A DNA stretch of 7,779 nt, from contig JAPPMR010000552.1 in the NCBI GenBank assembly GCA_028818995.1, forward strand, positions 1-7,779. The letters are read 5' to 3'. Within the stretch, counting starts at the first letter, position 1; every line of letters starts with the position of its first letter. The position numbers were made by a program, and so were the translations under genes. This stretch comes from Candidatus Poribacteria bacterium. Its GTDB lineage: Bacteria > Poribacteria > WGA-4E > WGA-3G. The notes beneath the pieces are model-generated. The model saw only the letters and a program-made list of their open reading frames with translations, did no database searches and was not told where the DNA came from. Shown one piece after another: positions 1-6,347 of the stretch.

Positions 1-49
1 CAAATACCCTAACGCAGAGTGAGAACGTTGCCTTCTGAATAAACTTTAC

Positions 50-85
50 AGGCAGGTATCCAAAGTATACCTGCCTATTATTTTT
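50..85 (+). terminator. Probable Rho-independent terminator at left edge
   Basis: A perfect 10-bp stem, AGGCAGGTAT (50-59) pairing with ATACCTGCCT (67-76), closes a 7-nt loop. On the plus strand it is followed by ATTATTTTT, a T-rich tail, so it best serves a plus-strand gene ending left of the window. On the minus strand the stem is followed by TGTAAAGTTT, a much weaker tail, but the hairpin lies about 60 bp past the stop codon of the dehydratase gene. It could therefore serve both converging transcripts. Confidence 0.6.
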
Positions 86-137
86 CCTTGCGAATATGTA
101 GGCGTTTGGGAACATTGCGTTACTACTTGACTTTATT

Positions 138-1343
138 CTATAACCTATCAACTGTATACGCCTCCAGCAATGCCTCATCAATATCCACATCAAACCCTGG
201 CGCATCATTCAGCGTGAAAAAACCATCGCGTGGCGAAGGACGTAAGCGACGGTAAAGTTCATTTTCAACACCATTTCGAGAAGGACCAAACGTCTCCGCC
301 ATGCATAGCATCGGCAAACACGCGGTGAGATGTAATCCCCACGGTGTGCCTGCTTGATGTAACCATGTCGGGATACCAATTTCAGCGGCTTCCCGTGCAA
401 TGCGGAGGCATTCTGTAAAACCACCTGCCCAACTCACATCCGGTTGAATCATGTCTGCTGCCTTCCACCGTAAAAGTTCCCGAAATCCGTATCGCGTGAA
501 TTCGTGTTCACCAGAAACAATCCATGTTGGATCAATCTCTTGGACTAACTGTGCCATGCCAGCGTAATCGTCAAGTGGGACCGGCTCCTCAATCCATTTG
601 AGGTTAACATCACTTGTTACCTCAGCAAAACGGAGGGTATAGTCAACATCCCAACGGAGATAGATGTCTGTCATCAGTTCCACATCTGGACCGATAGCAT
701 CGCGTGCTGCGTGTATCATCTCAAGGTTTTGTGTGAAACCATCTTCGCCTTCCGCGAGTCCGTTTTTGAGGGGAAGTTTGCAAGCAGTGAACCCGTTTTC
801 TGCATAATAACCGACATCGGCACCCGTTGCATAGGCGGGTATCTCAAGGCGCGGTGTGTCAGTGAAAAAGCTATAGACTGGCGCGTTCAATATCTTACCA
901 CACAGGTCAACGAGGGCGAGTTCTATCCCGCTTAACGCATAGATGACAAGTCCACGTCGTCCATAAATTGAGGTGACGTGATACAAATGTTCCCAAATGT
1001 TTTCTACGTCAAGTGGGTCGTGTCCGAGAACAAAGTGTTGGAGATGTTTCTCAATAATCATCGCCCCCGCAAGTCCACCGCCACCGAGTCCGTACCCTTT
1101 CAAGCCTTTATCAGTCGTAATTTCCACGATTAGCGCGCCTGCTTGTGCTGCAAAAGGACCACGCCAATCAACATGAACATTTTTAGTTGTAGTCTGCCCC
1201 GGTATATCGCCTTTGGCAAAACCGAGCGTTGGCATTGCGCGTGGGTTCAGATTGACATGCCATGTGCGTATGCCTGCTACGGTGTGCCGACTTTTCGCGC
1301 GTATTTTCCATTGCGTAGAGAGGATGTTTTCGCTGGTTTGCAT
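138..1343 (-). CDS. L-rhamnonate dehydratase-like enzyme, enolase superfamily (mandelate racemase/muconate lactonizing group)
   Basis: This is a 401-aa protein of the usual full length for the sugar-acid dehydratase branch of the enolase superfamily, which abstracts the proton alpha to a carboxylate with Mg2+ and eliminates water. The N-terminal capping domain covers roughly residues 20-150 and the barrel follows. Visible active-site elements are the KLPLK segment (K189, K193), metal ligands D226, E252 and E279, H280 in the GEHEFTRYGFR stretch, D302 in IQPDVSWAGG, and H329 in TWLHQAG. As I recall it, the E. coli L-rhamnonate dehydratase RhmD has its catalytic residues at very similar spacing and shares the AEGE, KWIEE, DDY and GEHE/TR.GFR blocks, so RhmD-like is the best guess. 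The exact sugar acid is uncertain. The start is supported by TAGGA about 8 nt upstream of the ATG. It lies 68 bp downstream of the membrane-protein gene and is probably cotranscribed with it. No signal peptide is seen, so the enzyme is cytoplasmic. Confidence 0.85.
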   Translation of the reverse strand: MQTSENILSTQWKIRAKSRHTVAGIRTWHVNLNPRAMPTLGFAKGDIPGQTTTKNVHVDWRGPFAAQAGALIVEITTDKGLKGYGLGGGGLAGAMIIEKHLQHFVLGHDPLDVENIWEHLYHVTSIYGRRGLVIYALSGIELALVDLCGKILNAPVYSFFTDTPRLEIPAYATGADVGYYAENGFTACKLPLKNGLAEGEDGFTQNLEMIHAARDAIGPDVELMTDIYLRWDVDYTLRFAEVTSDVNLKWIEEPVPLDDYAGMAQLVQEIDPTWIVSGEHEFTRYGFRELLRWKAADMIQPDVSWAGGFTECLRIAREAAEIGIPTWLHQAGTPWGLHLTACLPMLCMAETFGPSRNGVENELYRRLRPSPRDGFFTLNDAPGFDVDIDEALLEAYTVDRL

Positions 1344-1411
1344 AATACGATTCCTATGTAATGAAATCGGGCTTACAAAGCCCTCCTACAAGATGGTAAT
1401 AGTAAAATCTG

Positions 1412-3379
1412 TTAACGGGGTAAAGCATGGTAACCTATCCCACTGAAAAATCCGACTACCATCCAGATTCCCACCATCACATATTCACCAAAAATTAAGC
1501 CAAAAGCGACAGGACGAATCCTCCGATACGTCATGGGACCGCCAAACTTAAGCGTGACGTATTTTATCATCCATCCTATGAAAATAGAAGACCATAAGTG
1601 AAATGCAGGGTAGGTAGCACCTAAAAGGTATCCTATGGGATGCAGCGACCACCAAACAAAACTTTGACGCATCCAGAGCATAAACCCAGTGAAACCTGCA
1701 CCCGCAATCATACTGTAGACTTCAAGCCAATTGGTTTCAGCAGGAAATTGGATGAGTCTGTTCATCTTGTTGAAATAGCCACGCGGAGCACCGACAAAGG
1801 ACCCGCCTTGTAAAAACAGTGCGCCTTTGTCATAGACAAGTGTCAACCATGCGTAAACAGATACAAGGATAGCAACAACGATTGAGACACCGAGTATTGG
1901 AACGATTCGGCGGCGGACAAGTTGAACTTCATCGGCAGCCTTAAAACTGTGCAAGAAGTTCGGCATCATGAATTCTCCCCAATCCCGCAGGAAAGTACGC
2001 TGAAAACTGAGAACAGCCAAACTTTTCTGCCCCATTACACCCGTACCGAGCGTGAAATTGATGTAATCTGATGGGAAGAAGGGGGCTTGCACAAGTAGTA
2101 GTCCTCCGTTTACCACCATCCATGACAACACAACAGAGGTAACAAAAATTGAAAGCAGCGTGACCACCGTTACCCAAGTGGTTATGCCAGCAATCACAAA
2201 GAATGCAACAAGGGTAACAAATCCGAGTAGAAATCCGAGCAGTGCCAAGCGATACGGCAGCGGTTCATCGGAATCGTCTATCAAACGTCTCTCTCCCGCT
2301 ATATTTGTTTGTTTGCTACGCAACCCAAATGTTTTCCTGAAAATCGATGCGATATGTTCCCGTCCACCCCAGAAAACCGCAGGCACAAAGATAAGATAAC
2401 CGCCCATTACTTGACGGCTACAACTCAACCACGGACCGATTCCGAAACCCGTTGCATTCATGATGATATATTGCAGTTTAAAAAAGAGGAAGAAAAACCA
2501 CAGACTAAAGGACACCTCAAGCGTTAGCAACGCAGCCACGCCGATAACTGAGAAATAGATAGCGATGTTCATCGCGGGCCACATGCCGAGTGTATGCCAA
2601 GGTTTTTCAGTAAAAGCGCGGTGAATATTATAAATCAGTGGGATTTGAGGGACATTTGGAAAATGGGCGTGCATTCCATTTAGGAAATGTATCAGCACGG
2701 GCAACGCCATGCCTACCCACAACAATTTATTTTTGAAAAAAGCGTTGAGGAGTCTTCCTTGTTCAGGTTGCGATGCCAGTTGAACAGGAATCTGGACTAA
2801 GGGAAATGAGAACCGTTCGCGTTCTATCCACTGCTTGCGGAGGATTGTGGCGAGACAGATCGTGGTGAAATAGAAAACGAAAACAAAAAGTCCCCAGATA
2901 AGGAGCGGTTTGATCCAAGGTGCCCATGGGACGTTACCGCCCGGAGAAAGCCCTTCATAGAAATCCGTTACGGCTTGTGTATCCGTAACTATTAACCATT
3001 CTGGGATGTGTGGTTGGAGTGTCTCCGCCCAATCGTTTTCAGGAGTTGTGAAATAACGCAGCGCGACGAGGCAAGGTATCAGAAACTGTAGCAGTCCCAT
3101 TGAAGGGATGCAGACCGCGACAATCAACATCATCCAAATGACTGTTAATTCAAGGGCGGAGAATGAAAAGCGGGTGCTACGTGTTAAAAAACGTAGCGGA
3201 AGATTGACAATGAAAACAAGCAGGAGCAGCCCGAAGATTGAGCCGACAGGTAGGTGATTACCCGCAATCCTCGAATTTTCTAAAAAATAGTTGTTGTAGG
3301 GAGTGATTGCACACATTCCCCCTACTAAAAGCAGACCGACAAGGATAGCAGCGAATCGTATTTTAGGGCGGCGAGGCAT
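1412..3379 (-). CDS. Polytopic membrane protein, DUF6785/DUF6784-type, possible transporter
   Basis: This is a 655-aa, very hydrophobic protein with about 12-14 likely membrane spans. Rough positions are 9-27, 46-65, 74-108 (possibly two), 157-180, 218-236, 267-300 (two), 303-337, 377-430 (two or three), 493-515, 554-570, 580-606 and 622-647. A charged, soluble-looking loop sits near 340-375. The C-terminal part carries a block (about 578-640) with HPIGYLLGATYPAF, WSSIFIGWMIK, FGGPMTYRR and FGLIFGEY. I associate this block with the DUF6784 domain found in Poribacteria and Planctomycetes proteins. The WIERERFSFPLVQIP motif (184-198) recalls a cytoplasmic loop motif of oligopeptide (OPT) transporters, but that link is only my impression. 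Function is unknown. Placement between a sulfatase and a sugar-acid dehydratase suggests glycan or sugar-acid uptake. The ATG start has a weak GGA-type ribosome site (GGAAAC) about 6 nt upstream. Confidence 0.8.
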   Translation of the reverse strand: MPRRPKIRFAAILVGLLLVGGMCAITPYNNYFLENSRIAGNHLPVGSIFGLLLLVFIVNLPLRFLTRSTRFSFSALELTVIWMMLIVAVCIPSMGLLQFLIPCLVALRYFTTPENDWAETLQPHIPEWLIVTDTQAVTDFYEGLSPGGNVPWAPWIKPLLIWGLFVFVFYFTTICLATILRKQWIERERFSFPLVQIPVQLASQPEQGRLLNAFFKNKLLWVGMALPVLIHFLNGMHAHFPNVPQIPLIYNIHRAFTEKPWHTLGMWPAMNIAIYFSVIGVAALLTLEVSFSLWFFFLFFKLQYIIMNATGFGIGPWLSCSRQVMGGYLIFVPAVFWGGREHIASIFRKTFGLRSKQTNIAGERRLIDDSDEPLPYRLALLGFLLGFVTLVAFFVIAGITTWVTVVTLLSIFVTSVVLSWMVVNGGLLLVQAPFFPSDYINFTLGTGVMGQKSLAVLSFQRTFLRDWGEFMMPNFLHSFKAADEVQLVRRRIVPILGVSIVVAILVSVYAWLTLVYDKGALFLQGGSFVGAPRGYFNKMNRLIQFPAETNWLEVYSMIAGAGFTGFMLWMRQSFVWWSLHPIGYLLGATYPAFHLWSSIFIGWMIKYVTLKFGGPMTYRRIRPVAFGLIFGEYVMVGIWMVVGFFSGIGYHALPR

Positions 3380-3499
3380 ATCAAGTTTCCATACGATGTA
3401 TATCAGTTCAAAACATTATGATATGGATTGAACCGTATGGCGCGGTGCGAAGCAGTTTTCTTCCTACCGCGCTACACACCTGCCACCTAACTAACTTTC

Positions 3500-3539
3500 T
3501 TAATTTTCAGCAAACTCATCATGAAGGGCGGGGTTATGG
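3500..3539 (-). pseudogene. Remnant second copy of a sulfatase 3' end
   Basis: On the minus strand this stretch reads HNPALHDEFAEN-stop. The intact sulfatase just upstream ends YNPVLRDEPDEN-stop. At the DNA level, 3495-3539 matches 3638-3682 at 37 of 45 positions with no gap. The similarity stops at 3540, directly where the inverted-repeat element begins, so no further coding sequence remains. It may be the last scrap of a tandem sulfatase paralogue, or a diverged duplication linked to insertion of the repeat. It is not translated as it stands. Confidence 0.6.
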
Positions 3540-3543
3540 TTTT

Positions 3544-3631
3544 CGTAGGTTGGTTGAACCGAAGGTGAAACCCAACATTTTCGGTCTTTAAAGACGTTTC
3601 TTGTTGGTTTCGTGTCTCAACCCAACCTACG
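3544..3631. repeat. Imperfect palindromic (REP/MITE-like) repeat with GTAGGTTGG ends
   Basis: The left arm (3544-3577) starts CGTAGGTTGG and contains GTGAAACCCAACA. The right arm (3602-3631) is its imperfect reverse complement and ends CAACCCAACCTACG. The outer 10 bases pair perfectly and the arms differ by a few substitutions and small indels around a central 24-nt spacer. Short palindromes with 'GTAGGTTGGGTTGA...GAAACCCAACA' arms recur in many bacterial genomes, from general memory. No ORF is inside, so mobilization would need an enzyme in trans. It sits immediately downstream of the sulfatase stop and could also act as an RNA hairpin that protects or ends the sulfatase transcript. Confidence 0.75.
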
Positions 3632-3642
3632 GGCTATCTTTC

Positions 3643-5103
3643 TTAATTTTCATCAGGTTCATCACGAAGAACGGGGTTATAGAGACAGAGTTCTGCATCT
3701 ACAATCCTGCCATCAGGTAACGTATACTGATTCGGAGTGCCGCCACCCCAGGGTGCAGTCCAATCTTTACTGCGTTCTTTATCATCGTCTTTCTTTTGCT
3801 GCACAGCTTCCCAAGAGAATCCTCCCATGAGTTGTTCATGTAGGGATGCTTCCACTTCACGATGTTCAGGTTTTCCAGTAAGATTCTCAAATTCGTCAGG
3901 GTCATTTTCCAAATCAAACAAGATAGATTCATCTTCAGGGAAAGCGACATATTTATAACGAGGTGTTCTCAACATACGCATCGGTCCGGTAGTCTGGCTT
4001 GCCCAGTATTCACTAATTGCGGTGTTTCGCCAACCATCCGAATTTCCAGTCACCAGATTTGATAAGTCCGAACCGTCAAGGTCATCAGGAATCGGTATAC
4101 CTGCCCTTTCACACAAGGTTGGGAATAAGTCGTTCAATTCCACAGGAGCGTCAATAGGTTTCCCGTGTGTCTCTTCCGACCATGTATCGTATATAATGAG
4201 CGGAACTCGTGCAGCTGCCTCATAATAACTGGATTTCCACCATTGCCCATGCTCACCAGCCATTTCACCGTGGTCGGTGGTATAAACAATGATTGTGTTC
4301 TCTAATAGACCATCGCGTTCTAAGATCGTCAGTAAATCACCGACACATTCATCCAGAAATTCGCAGCAGGCATAGTAAGCCGCGCGGGCCTTCCGTGTCT
4401 CTTCCTCTGTAATAGCTGATGTGTTGAAATTCTTTCGTAATCCCTCTGCATATCGGTGAGTATCCTCCAAGTGTCCCGGTGGGATATTCGGCATGTCCAC
4501 ATTATCGGGATAGTATTTGTCAAGAAGCCGTTTTGGCGCGGTAAGCGGAAAGTGAGGACGACTATAACTTGCGAGCAAAAACCACGGTTGGTCAGCAGGT
4601 TGAGACCTTAAGTATTCTATCGTTTCTTCGTTGACTACCCGTTCTTGCAGGAGACTCGATGGAATTTCTGTCACCCCAGCATCCTTTGTGCGATTACGGT
4701 TGCCTCGGAGCGGATCACGTTGATGTCCGGCACGTCCGCGCAGATCACCATAGGGGCGCGACTGAAAACCGTTGTGCTGTTCTTTCCCACCAAAGTGCAT
4801 TTTGCCAACAAGCGCGGTGGCATACCCATGTTCTGCAAAATGTGCAGGCATCGTGAGGTGTTCAGGATACAGGATAGAACCGTTATCCCAAGCGGAGCAA
4901 CGATGTGCATATTTCCCTGTTAACATACACATCCGTGAGGGAGTACAAAGTGGAAATTGGCAGTATGCCGCATTAAAGTAGTTTCCCGATTCTGCAAGCC
5001 GATCAAGATTCGGTGTTTGCACAATATCGTTGCCTTCATACCCCATAGCATGAGGGCTGTGTTCATCGCTCTGGAGAAATAAGATATTCGGTTTTTGAGC
5101 CAT
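3643..5103 (-). CDS. Cysteine-type sulfatase (arylsulfatase/choline-sulfatase-like), cytoplasmic
   Basis: This 486-aa sulfatase-family (alkaline phosphatase superfamily) enzyme hydrolyses sulfate esters using a formylglycine made from cysteine. The signature CTPSR is at residues 53-57, so C53 is the formylglycine site, followed by LTGKYAHR. Other expected active-site elements are present: D13-E14 in QSDEH, K101 and H103 in GKMHF, H184 in SRPHFP, D277-H278 in TTDHGEMAGEHG, and K290 in WWKSSYYE. No signal peptide is visible; the protein starts with the first strand, PNILFLQSDEH. It should therefore act in the cytoplasm, possibly on imported sulfated sugars. It needs a formylglycine-generating or anaerobic maturase enzyme that is not in this window. 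The start is firmly supported by AAAGGAGAC about 10 nt before the ATG. A low-complexity charged stretch (about residues 435-445) precedes a C-terminal tail. The gene begins 36 bp after the DUF2283 stop. The substrate is unknown. Confidence 0.93.
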   Translation of the reverse strand: MAQKPNILFLQSDEHSPHAMGYEGNDIVQTPNLDRLAESGNYFNAAYCQFPLCTPSRMCMLTGKYAHRCSAWDNGSILYPEHLTMPAHFAEHGYATALVGKMHFGGKEQHNGFQSRPYGDLRGRAGHQRDPLRGNRNRTKDAGVTEIPSSLLQERVVNEETIEYLRSQPADQPWFLLASYSRPHFPLTAPKRLLDKYYPDNVDMPNIPPGHLEDTHRYAEGLRKNFNTSAITEEETRKARAAYYACCEFLDECVGDLLTILERDGLLENTIIVYTTDHGEMAGEHGQWWKSSYYEAAARVPLIIYDTWSEETHGKPIDAPVELNDLFPTLCERAGIPIPDDLDGSDLSNLVTGNSDGWRNTAISEYWASQTTGPMRMLRTPRYKYVAFPEDESILFDLENDPDEFENLTGKPEHREVEASLHEQLMGGFSWEAVQQKKDDDKERSKDWTAPWGGGTPNQYTLPDGRIVDAELCLYNPVLRDEPDEN

Positions 5104-5139
5104 GCTGCAATAGTCTCCTTTTTCACTGTTCGTATTGTT

Positions 5140-5394
5140 TTAACAAAGTAGTTCGCCGTGCATGTGGAAGTCAACCCCGAAAGGCAGCGCGATGTCCGAC
5201 TCGTTTTTGGCGAAATGCCGTGAAAAATCAACAAGCGTGAATCCGACAAGTTGTTTGGTCCCTGGGTGAAACCGTAGAATTAAATCATCTGCGTATTCAA
5301 CGTAGTCGGTATATTCGGGTTGTCCTCGCGTTACATACAGCACATCAGCTTCCCGATCATAAACAATTTTTAGTTCGTCTTTTTTATTATTCAT
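5140..5394 (-). CDS. DUF2283 family protein (possible antitoxin-like partner)
   Basis: From the ATG at 5394 this is 84 aa, starting MNNKKDELKIVYDREADVLY. The pattern 'hKhxYDxExDhLYh', then an acidic turn, then ADDLILRFHP.TKQLVGFTLVDFSRH is typical of DUF2283, a small beta-rich family often encoded beside small nuclease-like genes. A partner or antitoxin role is inference. The frame stays open upstream to 5511 and encodes the C-terminal end of a BECR-like nuclease, so the ancestral product may have been a fusion. Alternatively, a TTG at 5448 would give 102 aa. The ATG at 5394 has only a GAG directly in front of it and no clear ribosome site, so the start is uncertain. It ends 36 bp before the sulfatase, which could be cotranscribed. 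Confidence 0.7.
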   Translation of the reverse strand: MNNKKDELKIVYDREADVLYVTRGQPEYTDYVEYADDLILRFHPGTKQLVGFTLVDFSRHFAKNESDIALPFGVDFHMHGELLC

Positions 5395-5511
5395 CTCATG
5401 CACTTTTCTAATTGGGTATGCGGTGATAATGAAGTTGTTACGAATCAACTTGACAATAACAACAATGTGAATGTAATTGTAAGATAAGTTATCAAAATCT
5501 TTGTATTCTTT
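5395..5511 (-). pseudogene. C-terminal fragment of split BECR-like nuclease
   Basis: The frame opens after a TAA at 5514-5512 and reads KEYKDFDNLSYNYIHIVVIV, then KLIRNNFIITAYPIRKVHE. The blocks 'Y-x-HIVVIVK' and 'NNFxxTAY' are how I recall the C-terminal half of small BECR-fold (PBECR2-like) toxins. The matching N-terminal half lies about 490 bp upstream at 6166-6002. Joining codon Y55 of that piece to this one restores a protein of about 94 aa, the normal size. No start codon or ribosome site is visible for this piece alone. It flows without a stop into DUF2283. Confidence 0.6.
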
Positions 5512-6001
5512 TTAAGCTTGTACAGTTTTTAAGAGGCTGTAGAACTCTTCTTGTTAGGTTGATTAGAATGACAGATCGTCTTCTGTAAACGTTTCTGCTT
5601 TCCATTTGAGTGGATAGCCAGCTTTTTTCCACGCTTCAAGGATTTTCTCTTTATCTAATTTTATCTTTGCTTTAACGAGCCATTTGGACCCCGGTATTTT
5701 TATGAAACAGAGTTTCCTAAATTCCTTCAAGATTTTTGTTGTTGTCAAGACACGTATAGTGTGCCGGTTCTCAAAGTGTCCTGTTTTTGTTGCCTCTTGT
5801 TTCGACAACTCTATATTCCCTAAGTCGTGGTCGCGGGTTATCTCATCTACGCCTATATAGAGTTGTTCGAATGCCATATCCGGATCGCCAAATCGTTCAC
5901 GTGCTTGGTTCAAGTCTGCAAGTCCTAATTCGGTTCTTCGGTGTATTATGTTGCTTTCGGTTTGTTTTACCCGAAATTCTACTTGAAATTTCATCATATG
6001 T
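5512..6001 (-). other. Inserted segment of about 490-499 bp interrupting the nuclease gene
   Basis: This stretch lies between the two halves of the nuclease. Its edges are flanked by the hexamer AATACA on the minus strand (6006-6001 and 5507-5502), a possible target-site duplication. Removing 499 bp between the two copies, or 490 bp between 6002 and 5511, joins the two halves in frame. No clear terminal inverted repeats and no recognisable transposase are seen, so it is not a standard insertion sequence. It contains a 144-codon ORF starting 4 nt inside the left border, and about 50 bp of AT-rich non-coding DNA at its 3' side. Exact ends are uncertain by about 10 bp. Confidence 0.5.
5563..5997 (-). 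CDS. Hypothetical protein inside the insertion, 144 aa
   Basis: From the double ATG at 5997/5994 the product is 144 aa, beginning MMKFQVEFRVKQTES. A GTG at 6039 would give 158 aa but lies within the nuclease coding part and has no ribosome site. I do not recognise the family. The protein is hydrophilic and rich in K, E and R. A central region reads AFEQLYIGVDEITRDHDLGN. It is followed by a basic segment, HTIRVLTTTKILKEFRKLCF, with several K-rich stretches, and an acidic end (TEDDLSF). There are no membrane spans or Cys clusters. A nucleic-acid-binding role would fit the charge but is speculation. It could instead be the 3' part of a gene captured from elsewhere. No ribosome site precedes the ATG, so expression may depend on the upstream nuclease transcript. 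Confidence 0.45.
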   Translation of the reverse strand: MMKFQVEFRVKQTESNIIHRRTELGLADLNQARERFGDPDMAFEQLYIGVDEITRDHDLGNIELSKQEATKTGHFENRHTIRVLTTTKILKEFRKLCFIKIPGSKWLVKAKIKLDKEKILEAWKKAGYPLKWKAETFTEDDLSF

Positions 6002-6166
6002 GTATTTGAAAGGATCTGTAGGAGACTGTTTTCTTTCACCGGTACGGACAGTTAAAAGAATTTCAATGAAATAATTTCTCAATTCCCAGTGATTTTCAAG
6101 GATATGCCGCCACCGCTCATTTGTCAACTCAATACGATTACCCCATTTATCAGTGACTTGCCACAT
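6002..6166 (-). pseudogene. N-terminal fragment of split BECR-like (PBECR2-type) nuclease
   Basis: Fifty-five codons from the ATG at 6166 read MWQVTDKWGNRIELTNERWR, then HILENHWELRNYFIEILLTV, then RTGERKQSPTDPFKY. The 'D-x-WGN-x-I-x-LT-x-ERWRHIL-x-x-H' opening and 'RKQ-x-x-x-DPFKY' block are as I recall small BECR/PBECR2-like RNase toxins. After Y55 the family sequence is lost: the frame runs on for 34 unrelated codons (DEISS...LEPST) to a stop at 5897, giving an 89-aa product. An AAGGTG ribosome site sits about 6 nt before the ATG, so the truncated form may still be translated, but it lacks the HIVVIVK and NNF..TAY half and is probably inactive. Confidence 0.6.
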
Positions 6167-6187
6167 AAATACACCTTATTTCCTTTT

Positions 6188-6216
6188 AGTTTACATGAGT
6201 TTTCTGCAATATTCAA
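6188..6216 (-). promoter_or_regulatory. Possible sigma70-type promoter for the nuclease/DUF2283/sulfatase stretch
   Basis: On the minus strand TTGAAT (6216-6211) and TAAACT (6193-6188) are separated by 17 nt. Each matches four of six consensus bases. Transcription would begin near 6181, giving a short leader with the AAGGTG ribosome site ahead of the ATG at 6166. This is a by-eye match in AT-rich DNA, so it is weak evidence. Confidence 0.25.
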
Positions 6217-6347
6217 GCAGAATTTGGATGGACAAAGACAGACGTATCAACTTTGATTTTACGCCTCACCACGTCTGATCGACAAAAAGAATGAACACAA
6301 AGATTCACACGACGCTGAATAAAAATGATTGCCGACTGCTATCTATC

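Noticed and set aside
1369..1383. GGGCTT-ACA-AAGCCC hairpin between the membrane-protein and dehydratase genes
   Set aside because: The stem is only 6 bp with a 3-nt loop and has no T-run on either strand, so it is unlikely to terminate transcription.
4920..5249. 109-aa minus-strand ORF overlapping the DUF2283 end and the sulfatase start
   Set aside because: It lies in another frame over two better-supported genes; its sequence shows no family pattern and looks like a frame shadow.
5521..5560. TTCTTGTTAGGTTGATTAG resembling one arm of the palindromic repeat at 3544-3631
   Set aside because: The shared stretch is too short and lacks the GTAGGTTGG end, so I cannot support a second repeat copy.
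5787..6074. 95-aa plus-strand ORF opposite the insert and nuclease
   Set aside because: It spans the insertion border antisense to both the nuclease fragment and the insert ORF, so it cannot be an ancestral gene; there is no family signal.
6202..6277. Short inverted repeats (TTCTGC/GCAGAA at 6202-6222; CAGACGT/ACGTCTG at 6239-6277) in the gap after the GHL10-like gene
   Set aside because: Stems of 6-7 bp with no T-tract; expected by chance in AT-rich DNA.
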